A stretch of 64,000 nt of DNA from Phialocephala subalpina (Eukaryota > Ascomycota > Leotiomycetes > Helotiales > Mollisiaceae), in NCBI GenBank assembly GCA_900073065.1, contig FJOG01000002.1, positions 1,706,243 to 1,770,242 of the forward strand. The letters are read 5' to 3'. The position numbers and the translations under genes were made by a program. Positions 12,138-22,804 of the stretch are shown one piece after another (within the stretch, counting starts at the first letter, position 1; each line of letters begins with the position of its first letter). The notes under the pieces were generated by a model. It made no database searches. It saw only the letters and a program-made list of their open reading frames with translations, and was not told where the DNA came from.

Positions 12138-12906
12138 AGCCTGTATAGATAATGTATATCTTGTCGCGAGACATTAGCAAATTTACCCAGGCTCAGAGCA
12201 GCAACAAAACGCACATTCACAACATCGAATACTAGAGAGTATTGGCAGAGATTGAACGAACGTTCAAGGCGCGCCCCAATTTCTCAACGTCCCATCTTCA
12301 GCCGAAGATCAGAAGTGGAAACAATGTCGGAAAGAGCTCTAGACAACAGGACAGTGTCGAGCTGTACTGTCAACCACGAGCCGAAAATTATTTAACCTGC
12401 AATTCAACTCCGAACAAAGCATTTTCTACAAATTTCATTCGAATTTCTGTTCTCCTCATTTCTTCGCAATGCCTATCTTTCGATCTCAACTCCGGAGTTC
12501 GACCTTCCCTGATACCATGATAGTTTTCATTCTTACCAATGTCAGTGAGATGAATTGAGTACATCCTACATCTCTGGAAGAATATCTTCCAAGTCATGTC
12601 AAGATTTTGATGATGAAGTCTCGTCACGTGTCGATCTAAGTCTCATTTCGAGACCATTGTCATCGAAGCTATTCTCAGACCCCGTTAGTTATCCACTGTT
12701 CGTTAAATTTATGCACATAAGTTTGTATCACACTTTCGACTCCGGGGTGGAGGCTCATACGGCGAAATTTCACCGTTTTGTTCATGTATATAAATTGCTG
12801 ACTACTTAGCCTGACTTTAATAATACTTTGATGAATATTAAGTTTAATCTCATCTCAATCTCCTAACTCACCATCCACAGTCCGTCCTCACCTCAAATCT
12901 CAAATC
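12138..12906. other. Intergenic region
   Basis: No gene seen. The short open frames at 12242-12809 do not resemble proteins. The right part is the leader and promoter of the monooxygenase gene. Confidence 0.45.
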
Positions 12907-14153
12907 ATGGCTACAAAACCCTCAATCCTCATATGCGGAGCTAGCATCGCCGGTCCCGTCCTCGCCTGCTTCCTCTCCAAGGCCGGTATCAAAACCACTA
13001 TCATCGAGCGTTCTCCAAATTTCCGCACAACAGGCCAACAAGTCGACATCCGCGGTCCTGGCCTCGAAGTCGTCAGACGCATGGGCCTAGAAGAAATCGT
13101 CAGATCCAGAACGACAGAAGAAGCAGGCCTAAAATTCGTCGACGAGAACAATCAGCTCATCGCCGAGTTTCCCGTCGACAAGGAAACTGGAATGAGTTTC
13201 AGTTCTGATATTGAGATTTTGAGGGGAGAGTTGGGAAGGATATTCTACGACCAGACTCAAGAATCTCAAAACGTAGACTACATCTTCGGAGACCACGTTA
13301 CTTCCCTCAACGACAACGGGTCCAAAGTCGAAGTCGAGCTCGCAAGCGGTCAGAAACGTTCATTCGACCTCGTAATCGGCGCCGATGGTCAAAACTCCAA
13401 GACTAGACGACTATTATTCCCTGAAATCCAGGATCCGTTCAATTCTTTGGACAATATATCGCCTACTTCACAATCCCCTTCCAACCCCCAGACAGCACCT
13501 TCTCACGTTGGTGCAACGCACCCGGCGGACGAACCATCCTTCTCCGTCCTGATCATGAAAGGGCTACCCGAGCTTTTCTTGCGATCATCCCTTCGAAACC
13601 TTCTAAACTATCTGAATATCAGAAAATGAATGAGAGGGAACAGAAAGATTTGTTTAGGGAGTTATTTAAAGATGCGGGACGGGAAGCTGAGCGTGTGTTG
13701 AGGGAGATGGACGGATGTGAAGATTGGTATATGCAAGAAATCGGCCAAGTCAAGATGTCATTTTGGCATAAAGGTCGCATCGCCCTCCTCGGCGACGCAG
13801 CATATTGTCCGTCCCCAATATCCGGAGCCGGAACCAGTTTAGCAATAGTCGGGGCTTATATCCTTGCTGGAGAAATCGTCAGGAGTGTCAAAGCTGGAAA
13901 AGGGGATTTGGAGCAAGCGTTTGGGGAGTATGAGAATAAGATGAGAGCTTATGTTGAGAAGGCGCAGAAGTTACCGCCGGGGGCACCACAAATCGCGAAT
14001 GCGCAGACTAAAATGGGCATTATGGTGATGAAGGGGGTGTTGGGGTTTGTGTATTGGAGTGGGCTGGTTAATTTGTTTAGTAAGTTGGCGTTGGGGGGAA
14101 TAAAAGGGAGAAGGATGATTTGGAGGAGTATGAGTTTTGAGGTGGCTGAATGA
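12907..14153 (+). pseudogene. FAD-dependent monooxygenase with one-base frameshift
   Basis: This is a class A flavin monooxygenase of the UbiH/TetX-like type, about 415 residues if continuous. The N-terminal dinucleotide fold is ILICGASIAGPVLACFLS; the second FAD motif is GADGQNSKTRR near residue 157. The third is GDAAYCPSPISGAGTSLA in the second half. Reading is broken after FNSLD: from about 13453 the homologous sequence (YIAYFTIP and APGGRTILLRPDHERA) continues in another frame to 14153, consistent with loss of one base. No intron explains the shift. It may be a real recent mutation or a base-call error. If intact, it would hydroxylate an unknown small molecule. Both halves have normal codon use. 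Confidence 0.8.
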
Positions 14154-16019
14154 GGGTAGATCCTGGAGTGATTCGTCAATATTGGTTTAGATTTGGTTGA
14201 TACCATCAAGCGAATGCATTTTGGACATCAAGCTCCTCAGCTTTCCACGTCTGCTGACTTTGAAAGTTGAGCTTCGCCTCTGTCATTCGCGGTGACTCAA
14301 ATGTACGGTACGAATGTGTCTCGGGTCATGTACAACCGCCACAACAAATATAGTCCGTTTGAACAAGAAACGTGTCTTGCACATTCCTACCATCCGAATA
14401 TCGGGAAAGGGGCTAGCAAGATCGAACATGAAGTCAGCTCGCTGCTCATCACCCTCTAACAACCGAGCTGACTCCCCCGCAAAAAGTCCAGAACATCGGA
14501 TCAAGCCCGCACCAACTTCTCCTAAGACTGGAATGCCGGCAAAATGCCATCATAATCTCATCACAAATTCCATCCCCTAAACCCGTAATCGGACCCCTAT
14601 CACAACTAATCTCGCCTCCACAAAGCTCTAATCATTAATTCGAAATCCAGTTCTTCACGGCCCAAGCCGAACCTTTCCATCCCATAAACGCCTCTTTCAG
14701 GGGTCGCAGCCACTGACGTACTCAGCCACGCAATAACAAACCAACCCGAACTCAGAGCTGTACACCACGCAGACGCACCTGACGAGCGGGAGGATGGGAG
14801 TTCGGCATCGTGGGTTATGCGCTATGATGGAAAGGGATGGTGGAAGGGCTAAAAATACGCGTGATTGTCCTGCTGAGTGCAATACAATTCGGCCGAGCTA
14901 TGTCTCGGTGGTTAAAGGCAAGTGAGTCGTGACTTCAGCTGCGCCTGAAGGTCTGCGTAGAGCCTGTAAGGTTAATCGAAAAGAGTTCAAGCAACTCAAT
15001 CGAGGCAATTGAATCCGAGCTTCGTAATTTACCTCAATACGCCGTGCCTGTCGTGTCTTTTCCTGTCCTCTTGATCAATTCTTGTCATTTGCGCCTCATT
15101 CGTCGTCCCAACTCGTGCTGCATTCGTACTGCACTCAGCATGCACACTCCCGTCTCACAGGCACGACAAATCTCGGCACTCCAACAAACTTCACGATGAC
15201 TTCATCCAAGTCGTTTTGCATAACATTTCCCCAGACATCCATAACACAGTAAGAGTATTGCACAACGCATCCACCTCGATACACAGCTTCCCCGTCTCCC
15301 TTCTCGCGATCGCTGCTTGACAGCGGGAGTCATCCCTTCCGCAACTCTCCACGCTTGCAGCCCAAACGTGCGAATCTGAGACCCTTCACAGGCAAGCCCC
15401 GGTGAAATTCTTGTCGTTTCAAGTTTTTCCTTTTCCTTTTTCTCTTTTGCACCGATGCAGAAACCAAACCCCAGTAGAGATCTGCACCAATTCGTATCAA
15501 GACGACCCAAGACCTCGCGTCGTGCGGCGGATCCCACTTCTTCTCACCCACTTCCTTTGCCGGGAAGCGAGGTCTTGGGAGTCTTGGACAAGGGGATGCC
15601 GAATGGACGAGTCGAGATCCCCTCTGGGGGGGGGGGGATGATCAGGGTCTGGGTGCTAGACAGGGATGGGCGCAGAGCGTGGCTTGCTGGTGATACTCGT
15701 CATAAATGGATCCACTTGTGATTGGGAGGAGGGTTTAATTTGTGGAAAGAGGACAGGAGGGTTGCTTATAGGCGGACGTTCTCCTCCTTTACTTTGTGCT
15801 TTTGTGTTGTGTAGCATATAATACTGATTCAGCCTTCCCTCACTCACTTCGAATACGAGTTACTTAATCACTCATCGTGACAAACAACCAACCATCCGGA
15901 ACACGAAACCGCGACCGCGAAACACAACTCGTCTTCTTTTCTTCGCATCTCGTCGCGTACAGGCCAGCAGAGAACATCACTTTGCAAACAACGACAGAGC
16001 TAGCAGAAAAAACATCACG
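14154..16019. other. Long intergenic region with poly-G run
   Basis: I find no supported gene in 1.9 kb. A run of 12 G residues lies at 15626-15637. The last 500 bp is CT- and CA-rich on the plus strand, as in long fungal 5' leaders, and probably belongs to the downstream small gene. Confidence 0.45.
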
Positions 16020-16469
16020 ATGTCCTCACCACAACCACCACCAACAACAACAACAACCCGGCGCCCCCGCCGCGAATCCCGCTTCACAGAAGGCGACATC
16101 ATCACCTCCTCCGACCTCCACACCCAATCTCCCCCCACCCAAAACGAACTATTCTTCACCATCCTATCGCAAATGGACGAACATGAAGAGAAGCGACGGA
16201 AACGAAACAACTCCAACTCTTCCGTTGAATCCTTCGTCTCCTCCAACGGATCGCCTACCAGTCCACAAATGAGTGCTCCGAAAGAGACGATTGCGAGGAG
16301 GAGTGTAACATTTGGTAGACGGAGTGGAGAGTTGGTCAGAAAGAGCTTGGATGAGAGGCCGAGAGGGGAGAGCAATGGGAGAGAGGCGTTGGCGGATAAG
16401 GTTAAGGGACGATTGAGGGCTTTGACGGGGGAGAGGAGGAAGGATGTTAAGCCTTATCCTGGCACTTGA
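16020..16469 (+). CDS. Small Pro/Ser/Arg-rich protein of unknown function
   Basis: A 149-residue single-exon frame. It begins with a Pro/Thr run and an Arg cluster (TTTTTRRPRRESRFTEGD). A conserved-looking middle follows (QNELFFTILSQMDEHEEKRRKR), then a basic C-terminal half with RRSVTFGRR and a helix-like DKVKGRLRALTGERR. No domain is recognised; the composition suggests a largely disordered, basic protein. The long CT-rich leader and the ordered middle argue that it is a real gene. Confidence 0.6.
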   Translation: MSSPQPPPTTTTTRRPRRESRFTEGDIITSSDLHTQSPPTQNELFFTILSQMDEHEEKRRKRNNSNSSVESFVSSNGSPTSPQMSAPKETIARRSVTFGRRSGELVRKSLDERPRGESNGREALADKVKGRLRALTGERRKDVKPYPGT

Positions 16470-18033
16470 AGGAAGGGATCCGGGTTGAAAATGATTGAAA
16501 ACGCGACATAACTACGACTGAAACGAACAACTATACAGGTTCAAATAGCGCCTCACGGCTAGAAGGAGGAATGCATGGGCGGTACGATTGTGGGTGTAAT
16601 ATTATTACGAGAGACATACGAGCAGCGAAAGCTTTGGAGTTCAAGGGCGGCGAGGATACGATGGATAGAGAAAATCGTGTGATAGTGTTATGCGATGCTT
16701 CGTCGGCATGCGTAGTGTAGGATGGGACCATCATTTGGTCTGCAATTGAAAGTACTCTCTCAATGGGAGCTACATTAACTTCAAACATGTTCTTGGTAGT
16801 GATTGTGCCCACATCAACAATCGTAAAGTGATGTTTTTCACTGGAACTCTGGCAAGCACGTTCACACAATCTCGGCGTCTCTTGATCTGGTCTCCCTCAG
16901 ATGCCGTTTGAGAAAAGAAGTTGGCTTCGTTTTGATCCCGATTCTCGAAATCAGAATCCAGATCTTATTATTAGTCAATAACGCGACAAATGCAGTCTTC
17001 GTAAACGAGAAGATTAAACATCGAGAAAGGAGACGCACTCTTTCAAGGTTGGAATGCGTGGGTAGAACATCATGAAGATAAAAATGGGTATTCGAGGGAG
17101 AACTTGATTTGACATGCATCCATGTCCTCATATATGATTTAACTAAAACCCAAAATTACAACGTGTATCAAAAAATGTTTGTCATCCTCATCTTTAGGTC
17201 CTCTCTCAATATCTAGATCATTGTTGGACTCCTTAATGCACCAGCCTTGTACTGCATATTGAGATTCCCTAAACAGTAAATTCTCAACTCTACCCCAACG
17301 TGGTCCATTATTCCAATGGGCCTCGACATTCAGCCTTTTATTGCACATCGAGAAATATGACTACATATTAGACATTAGAACCCATCAAAGTAGTTGTCGC
17401 CTATCGCAGTGTCCAGCCATTTTCCAGACATTGGGATGTCTGAATCCAAAGGGAGAGCAAATCGGGTGGGGACAATTGTCCTCTCGATACGCACCATAAT
17501 ATTTACAATGTTTGAATAAAGAAGGGACAGTTGTCCTCTCGATGCAGCAAATATTTCAAGTTCTCGAATGAGGCACTAAATACCTCGTTCGAATTATCAA
17601 GGGACTACTGTCCTTTCAGAATTCAACAAAATCACCTACTCCCCAAAGGTGACTCACAACCAACCTTGAAAGTCATGGGGAAGACAAGTTATTATACCTC
17701 ATCCCTTCGACGTGCAACGAAGAACCAAAATCACCAACTCCGACTCACACGCTAACAAAGTCTGGGGGGCGAGAGATAGTATATAAACTCGGCGTACCTT
17801 CCGGTGTGCAACAGAAATCAGAACTGTATAATGTGCGAAACAAAATTGAAAGTGTAGCCATGCAAGACAACCAAGTGAGAAAGACAGAGAACGAAATGCT
17901 CGGAGGTTGGTGAGGAACGGTTAGAAGACCTCCAGAAGTTCCAAGTACGTCTTTCGAAATAAACTACCACTTGAATACTTAGGAAACAAGCAACTACCAG
18001 TAGACCCAAACCTCTGACTATCATCTCAACTTT
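16470..18033. other. Intergenic region with clustered palindromes
   Basis: No gene is supported; the short frames at 16531-17755 show nothing protein-like. Three related palindromic elements lie at 17470-17613 (separate entry). The region separates the small gene from the 3' end of BFR2. Confidence 0.45.
17470..17613. repeat. Three related GGAC-N4-GTCC palindromes
   Basis: GGACAATTGTCC (17470-17481) is a perfect 12-bp palindrome. GGACAGTTGTCC (17525-17536) and GGACTACTGTCC (17602-17613) keep both outer half sites. Flanks are also alike: CTCTCGAT follows the first two and CTTTCAGA the third, and AATATTT lies downstream of the first two. Start-to-start spacing is 55 and 77 bp. They could be a cluster of binding sites for a dimeric factor or remnants of a short tandem repeat. 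Confidence 0.6.
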
Positions 18034-19902
18034 TCACGACCTAAACAACATCAACCCCTCCTCCTCAAGCGGCACCCCATTCCAACCCTCATCATTCTCC
18101 TCACTATCCTCCTCACCCAACGACATCTTCTGACCCAACAAACTCCCAAAGAACCCATCAATAGCATAACCCTCCCAACTCCTCCTATCCTCCGGCGCCA
18201 TGAAATTCTGCAATTTTTCATGCACAGTAAACCGCATCTTTCTCCCCTTACTAGCTTTCGTATCAACCACCTTTCTCGTTTTGGCTTCCTTGACGGCTGT
18301 CCATTGCATAGTCTTTCCTGCTGCATTGACAGGATTCGCTATTGACTCGACACGACGTTGGTCGACGAGCTCTTTGAGCAGCATTTGGTAGAAATTGCCG
18401 TCGTCGTAGATGTTGGGATCTTCTGTGACTTTGGAGTCTCGTTGAATGGGAGCGCAAGATCGAGGGATCTTGGTCCGTTGGATGAGGTGGTCTGAGCTTG
18501 CAAGTTGGTCTTGGAGGACTGAGGTGATGGATTGTTGGTTTGCTGTAGGGTTGAGTTTTCTGGAAACGGGCATCGCGGTTATGCCTCTGACTTTAGATGA
18601 CCATTTCTCGAGGGTGCTTTGTCTGTTGTCGATAGCTGCAACTTCAGAGGCTTGCATTCTCTCCCAGATAGCTGATGATGGAGCCGCTGTGTCAATGTCG
18701 CGCTTTCGTTTCTTGCTACTCTTGGTACCAGAGCTGGCTTTCTGGAGATCATGCCGGATGGAGTCCAAGGTATTCCATAATTTGATAGCTGCTTCTTCAG
18801 CTGCTTCGTATGGTTGATTCGTTGGCTCTTCCGAATCCCTTTCTTCTGTAACGGCCATGGAATTCGTTGCAACCAATGCCTTCTGTAACACTATGCGGAC
18901 ACCAAGGAGAGAATCGAAAGCTTTCCTCTGCTCCTTGACCGCATTTCCCTTGTCTGCGTCTGCCTTTGCAGCTTGAGAAATAGTAGCCACGACAGTCTTC
19001 TGCTCCTCGCTCATGATCTTGCGTAGCTCAGCACGCCGAGACTTCTCATCATCTGCATCATCACCGCTGTCTTCTAATTCGTCTTCGCTTTCCTCGTCCT
19101 CGTTGGATCCAGACCCAGACTCGGACTTATCTTCATCGTCCTCCGAGCTGAGGACACTCTCGTAGGCCTGCCCAACCGAGCCATCAACATCACTATCCAC
19201 CTCCTCTGGATGCTGACCCGCGGTATCCAAAACATCCTCCTCACTTTCCTCCTCGTCAGACTCATGCCCGTTCAAAGCAACCCCTTCATCCTCTTCGTCG
19301 CTGTCAGACATGAAATCCGCAGCAGTTGGTCTAGCCTTCTTCCCACCAGACAAAGAACTGGGCGTCGAGCTTCCTCGGAAAGTAAAGTCCTTGAACTTCT
19401 CCAAGTCACTATCCCCCAAAGCATCATCGCTATCGATTTCCCCATCTTCGTCGTCCATGTCTATATCGACATCGTCCGGGTTCGCTAATTTTCCGCTTCC
19501 TCCGTCTTCACTGGACTCTGCATTTGACGGTACCTCTTCCTCGTTCTCTTCCGAATCGTCGTCAAGGGCATCTCGAGGTACTCGAGCTCCAGAGTATTCG
19601 GGGCCGAGTAAAGGCTCTGCTGATTTGCGAAGCTTGCTCTTACTATAAACAATTAGCAAAGTCTTGATACTGAATCCTTTCGACTTACCCAACTTTAGCA
19701 TAATGTTCTGTGCCAGCTGAGTCATCCTCGCTGGACTCAGATGCGCTATCTTCGCTGTTTTGTTGCGGAGCATCTTCTTCTGGGTCAAAATCTGTGAAGA
19801 GTCAGAGATGCATAGTTTCTCCATATCTGCAGAAAACAAACCTTTCGCCACGGTCTCCTCGAACTCAGCAAACTGCTTGGGAACACCCTTTGATTTCGCC
19901 AT
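18034..19902 (-). CDS. BFR2: BFR2/AATF-family ribosome-biogenesis protein
   Basis: Three exons (19902-19842, 19791-19689, 19642-18034) give 590 residues. Introns are 50 and 46 bp and the joins produce VAKDFDPEEDAP and EHYAKVGKSKLRK, the conserved N-terminal signature (KSKLRK...LGPEYSGARVPRDAL). Long acidic runs occupy about residues 75-250. The AATF/Che-1 region follows at about 260-420, and the C-terminal TRAUB domain at about 480-570 (FYQMLLKELVDQRR, KASKGRKMRFTVHEKLQNFM). In yeast Bfr2 is a nucleolar component of the small-subunit processome, needed for early 18S rRNA processing; the same role is inferred. It shares a 160-bp divergent promoter with IND1. Confidence 0.92.
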   Translation of the reverse strand: MAKSKGVPKQFAEFEETVAKGLFSADMEKLCISDSSQILTQKKMLRNKTAKIAHLSPARMTQLAQNIMLKLGKSKGFSIKTLLIVYSKSKLRKSAEPLLGPEYSGARVPRDALDDDSEENEEEVPSNAESSEDGGSGKLANPDDVDIDMDDEDGEIDSDDALGDSDLEKFKDFTFRGSSTPSSLSGGKKARPTAADFMSDSDEEDEGVALNGHESDEEESEEDVLDTAGQHPEEVDSDVDGSVGQAYESVLSSEDDEDKSESGSGSNEDEESEDELEDSGDDADDEKSRRAELRKIMSEEQKTVVATISQAAKADADKGNAVKEQRKAFDSLLGVRIVLQKALVATNSMAVTEERDSEEPTNQPYEAAEEAAIKLWNTLDSIRHDLQKASSGTKSSKKRKRDIDTAAPSSAIWERMQASEVAAIDNRQSTLEKWSSKVRGITAMPVSRKLNPTANQQSITSVLQDQLASSDHLIQRTKIPRSCAPIQRDSKVTEDPNIYDDGNFYQMLLKELVDQRRVESIANPVNAAGKTMQWTAVKEAKTRKVVDTKASKGRKMRFTVHEKLQNFMAPEDRRSWEGYAIDGFFGSLLGQKMSLGEEDSEENDEGWNGVPLEEEGLMLFRS

Positions 19903-20062
19903 GTCAATATCGGAAAGTGACTGTCGTAGGAAGCTCTGCTAAAAAGTCCAAAAACTTTTAAGAAATTATCTGATCCCACCGAAATCTTGGCGCACTAGCG
20001 GCCGCGCTTCCGTTTTTAACTTTTGAAGCTCGGGACAATTGCTCGACCAGCTTGGTACAATT

Positions 20063-21142
20063 ATGAAGCCTCGATTATTCTCAACATTACGCTGTTTACA
20101 GCATGAAAATCCTCTGGTAAGCTGCGAGAATGTCTGAAGATGCAGGTTATCTTGCCTAATAGCTTTTACAAGGGATTGCCGCGAACAGGAAGCATACCGC
20201 GCATGCAGCGTGGGCTGCCCGAACGACGAACGATCAAAGATGTCAAGAAAGTAATCGCTGTGTCATCTGCGAAAGGCGGGGTTGGAAAGTCTACAATAGC
20301 AGGTTCGAAAGCTACCTCTAACAAACGGACATTCATAATAAAAATCCAGTCAATCTAGCTCTAGCATTCGCACGCCGAGGTCTTCGCAGTGGCATCCTCG
20401 ATACCGACATCTTCGGACCCTCTATACCAACTTTGTTAAATCTCTCAGGAGAACCCCGATTATCACCAAGTTTGTGAATGCTTCTATATGAGGGTATATA
20501 AGTCTGATGGCGGACAGACAATCAGCTTATTCCACTTTCCAATTACGGAGTTAAGTCCATGTCGATGGGATATCTGGTTGGAGATCAAGCTCCGGTGGTA
20601 TGGCGGGGCCTGATGGTTATGAAGGCCTTACAACAGCTATTGCATGAGGTTGATTGGGGTGGATTGGATATCCTAGTCTTGGATCTGCCACCTGGAACGG
20701 GAGATACTCAGTTGACGATCACGCAGCAGATTGTTCTGGATGGTAATGACCTCTCTTCTCTTGAAGGTTTATGCTGATTCAGCCAGGCGCTGTCATCGTC
20801 TCTACACCTCAAGACATTGCATTGAAAGACGCTGTTAAGGGCATTAACATGTTCAAGACGATCAAGACTCCAATCCTTGGGATGGTACAGAACATGTCAC
20901 TGTTCACATGCCCTCATTGTCACAACAGTACCCACATCTTTGGAGCACATTCGGGGGTAACGAAAGCTTGCCAGGAGCACGGGATTGATTTTCTGGGAGA
21001 CATACCATTGCATGCAAGCATATGTGATGATGCAGACAGGGGGAAGCCGACGGTTGTTTCTGAGCCAGACAGTAATAGAGCGAAAGCTTTCATGGCAGTC
21101 GCTGAACAGGTTGGTGCAAAAATAGGCTTGTTCGATAGATAA
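20063..21142 (+). CDS. IND1: IND1/NUBPL-type Fe-S assembly P-loop ATPase
   Basis: Five exons (20063-20116, 20173-20302, 20350-20469, 20518-20742, 20787-21142) encode 294 residues; introns are 44-56 bp. The first acceptor is ambiguous in frame: the chosen one gives HENPLGLPRTG, the family's usual N-terminus, while one at 20144 would add about nine residues. The deviant Walker A is [44 protein letters not shown] and [14 protein letters not shown] follow. The Fe-S ligand motif is CPHC ([14 protein letters not shown]) near residue 220. A short basic leader ([13 protein letters not shown]) suits mitochondrial import. Ind1 inserts Fe-S clusters into respiratory complex I. Divergent from BFR2. Confidence 0.92.
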
Positions 21143-21494
21143 TATATGTATAAGAGAAAATAATTGTAAATCAACGGAATGAAACACCTACCTGTGAAGT
21201 CTGGCTGTCATTGTCGGCTTTAAGCTGCTCACAGGTCGCTCTCGACGAGGTCCTAAGAGAATGTCATGATTTAGCATGTTCCTCCTCGACACAGGAATGG
21301 GCGGGTTGTCCGTTACGTCCATCCATTGCTCTATTACCAAGTATTTCAGCCATGCACCACCGCACTATTTGCAAATCAAGAGCCCAGTGTTAGCCTCCAT
21401 CAAATGCTCTGCAACGAGAAGAAAACAGGTGATCGGAGAGTCCACGCTGAGCGCCGTATACTTGCAAAACTCCAGTCCATGCAAACCAATTTCC

Positions 21495-22460
21495 CTAAAA
21501 TTCTTCTTCCCCATTTGTCTGGTAGATATGTCGACTTCGGGTAGGATCCTTCCGCATCGACTGTCCTGAGCCAGTAAATCCAACTACATCAGTTAGCCAA
21601 TGCTCACTAATGGGGAAGGGAGCCTTACCTCGACCGTGGACTCCCTCTGGAGTTCGGAACATGCTCTCCTTCTTTGCAGCCTTCCCAAACTTGCCTTTTT
21701 GTGCGAAGTCCTGCCACTTTGATTTGCCAGCTTCCAATTCCTTGTTTGCCTTGATCTTCTTGGGAACTTTGGCAGGTCTAACAGGACCGTCACTGACCTT
21801 ACTTGGCTCACGCTTTGTCTGTTGTGCGAGCTCAGGATTGATATCTGCGGCGGCAGAGATTACGTTGGTATTGACGGGAGGCGGTGCAGGAATCACAGCA
21901 ACCACTGGTGTTCCATCAGCTTTGCGCTTATTTGGGTTGACAATGGGCTTGATGTCTTTAGCTCGCAGAGTCTCTGTAGTGTCGTAGTTCTTAAACTTGA
22001 CAATATATACAGGAGATGTCGAGGATCCGGTGATCGATGTGATTCGTGCTGGGTAGAAGCCTTTATCTCCTGAGTGCCATTTCGCCAATACCATATCGTT
22101 TACTTTGAAAGTCGTAGTCGTCTCCGGTTCTTCGGCTGGAGGTGCTGTCTTCTTAAATGCGGGGTGATTCTCTCGGGACCATTTCTCCTTCACCGGTTCT
22201 GCTGACTTCTTGGGTTGAACTGCTGGCACTGAAGCGGGTTTTAGTTCTGCGATCGCGCCTTCGGTGAGGGAAATGACTTGTTCGAGTTCAGTCTTTAATT
22301 CCTGAAGCTCTGCGCTATCCGGATCTGCCTGGAGCCCCAGTTGGACTGTTTCCAACTATTGCAGGTTAGTTATCATTCATATGGAAGGTAGATCGATTTT
22401 GCTGACCTGGAGCTTGTACTCCTTGATCTCATTTTCATATGCGGCAATCTCACTACTCAT
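21495..22460 (-). CDS. SPF30-like splicing factor with Tudor domain
   Basis: Three exons (22460-22407, 22355-21629, 21583-21495) encode 289 residues, with introns of 51 and 45 bp. The N-terminal helix (MSSEIAAYENEIKEYKLQ joined to LETVQLGLQADPD) is a coiled segment. A Tudor/SMN domain spans about residues 115-170 (VNDMVLAKWHSGDKGFYPARI, FKNYDTTETLRAKDI), and a basic C-terminal part ends VGFTGSGQSMRKDPTRSRH. In human SPF30/SMNDC1 this domain binds symmetric dimethyl-arginine on Sm proteins and the factor joins U2 snRNP to the tri-snRNP. The same nuclear role is inferred. It is divergent from another splicing gene across 344 bp. Confidence 0.88.
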
Positions 22461-22804
22461 GGTGCTTGATTTCTAGACACCGCCTCGCGAAACTTCGACT
22501 CGAGGAGCTGGTATTGAATCGCTGAACTCGGCGGTACAAGGAACGTGCAGATCTTCAATTACGACTTGAAAAAGAATGTGTGGTAGGTACGTCGTAAGAT
22601 TTGGTTCGCTGGGAAAATGGCGGACTTGAGTTGGGAGTCTGAAATTCAATCGAGGAAGGCGAAATAGACTCGTGACTCCGATAAGCTGGATTACTAAGCA
22701 ACGAGGCTAACAAGTTATAGCGGCCGCTTCAAGGCAGCAACTTTCCTTCATGACATTCCAACCATAACACCAAATCTTCACCCGGGCAGGAGCCAGCCAT
22801 CACC
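22461..22804. other. Divergent promoter shared by two splicing-factor genes
   Basis: A 344-bp stretch with no open gene separates the start codons of SPF30-like (minus) and CWC16-like (plus). It contains a GCGGCCGC block at about 22720. A similar GCGGCCGC block lies between BFR2 and IND1 near 19999; whether this is functional is unknown. Confidence 0.5.

Noticed and set aside
20144..20172. Earlier acceptor for IND1 exon 2 adding VILPNSFYK
   Set aside because: It is in frame, but the later acceptor gives the family's standard HENPLGLPRTG start.
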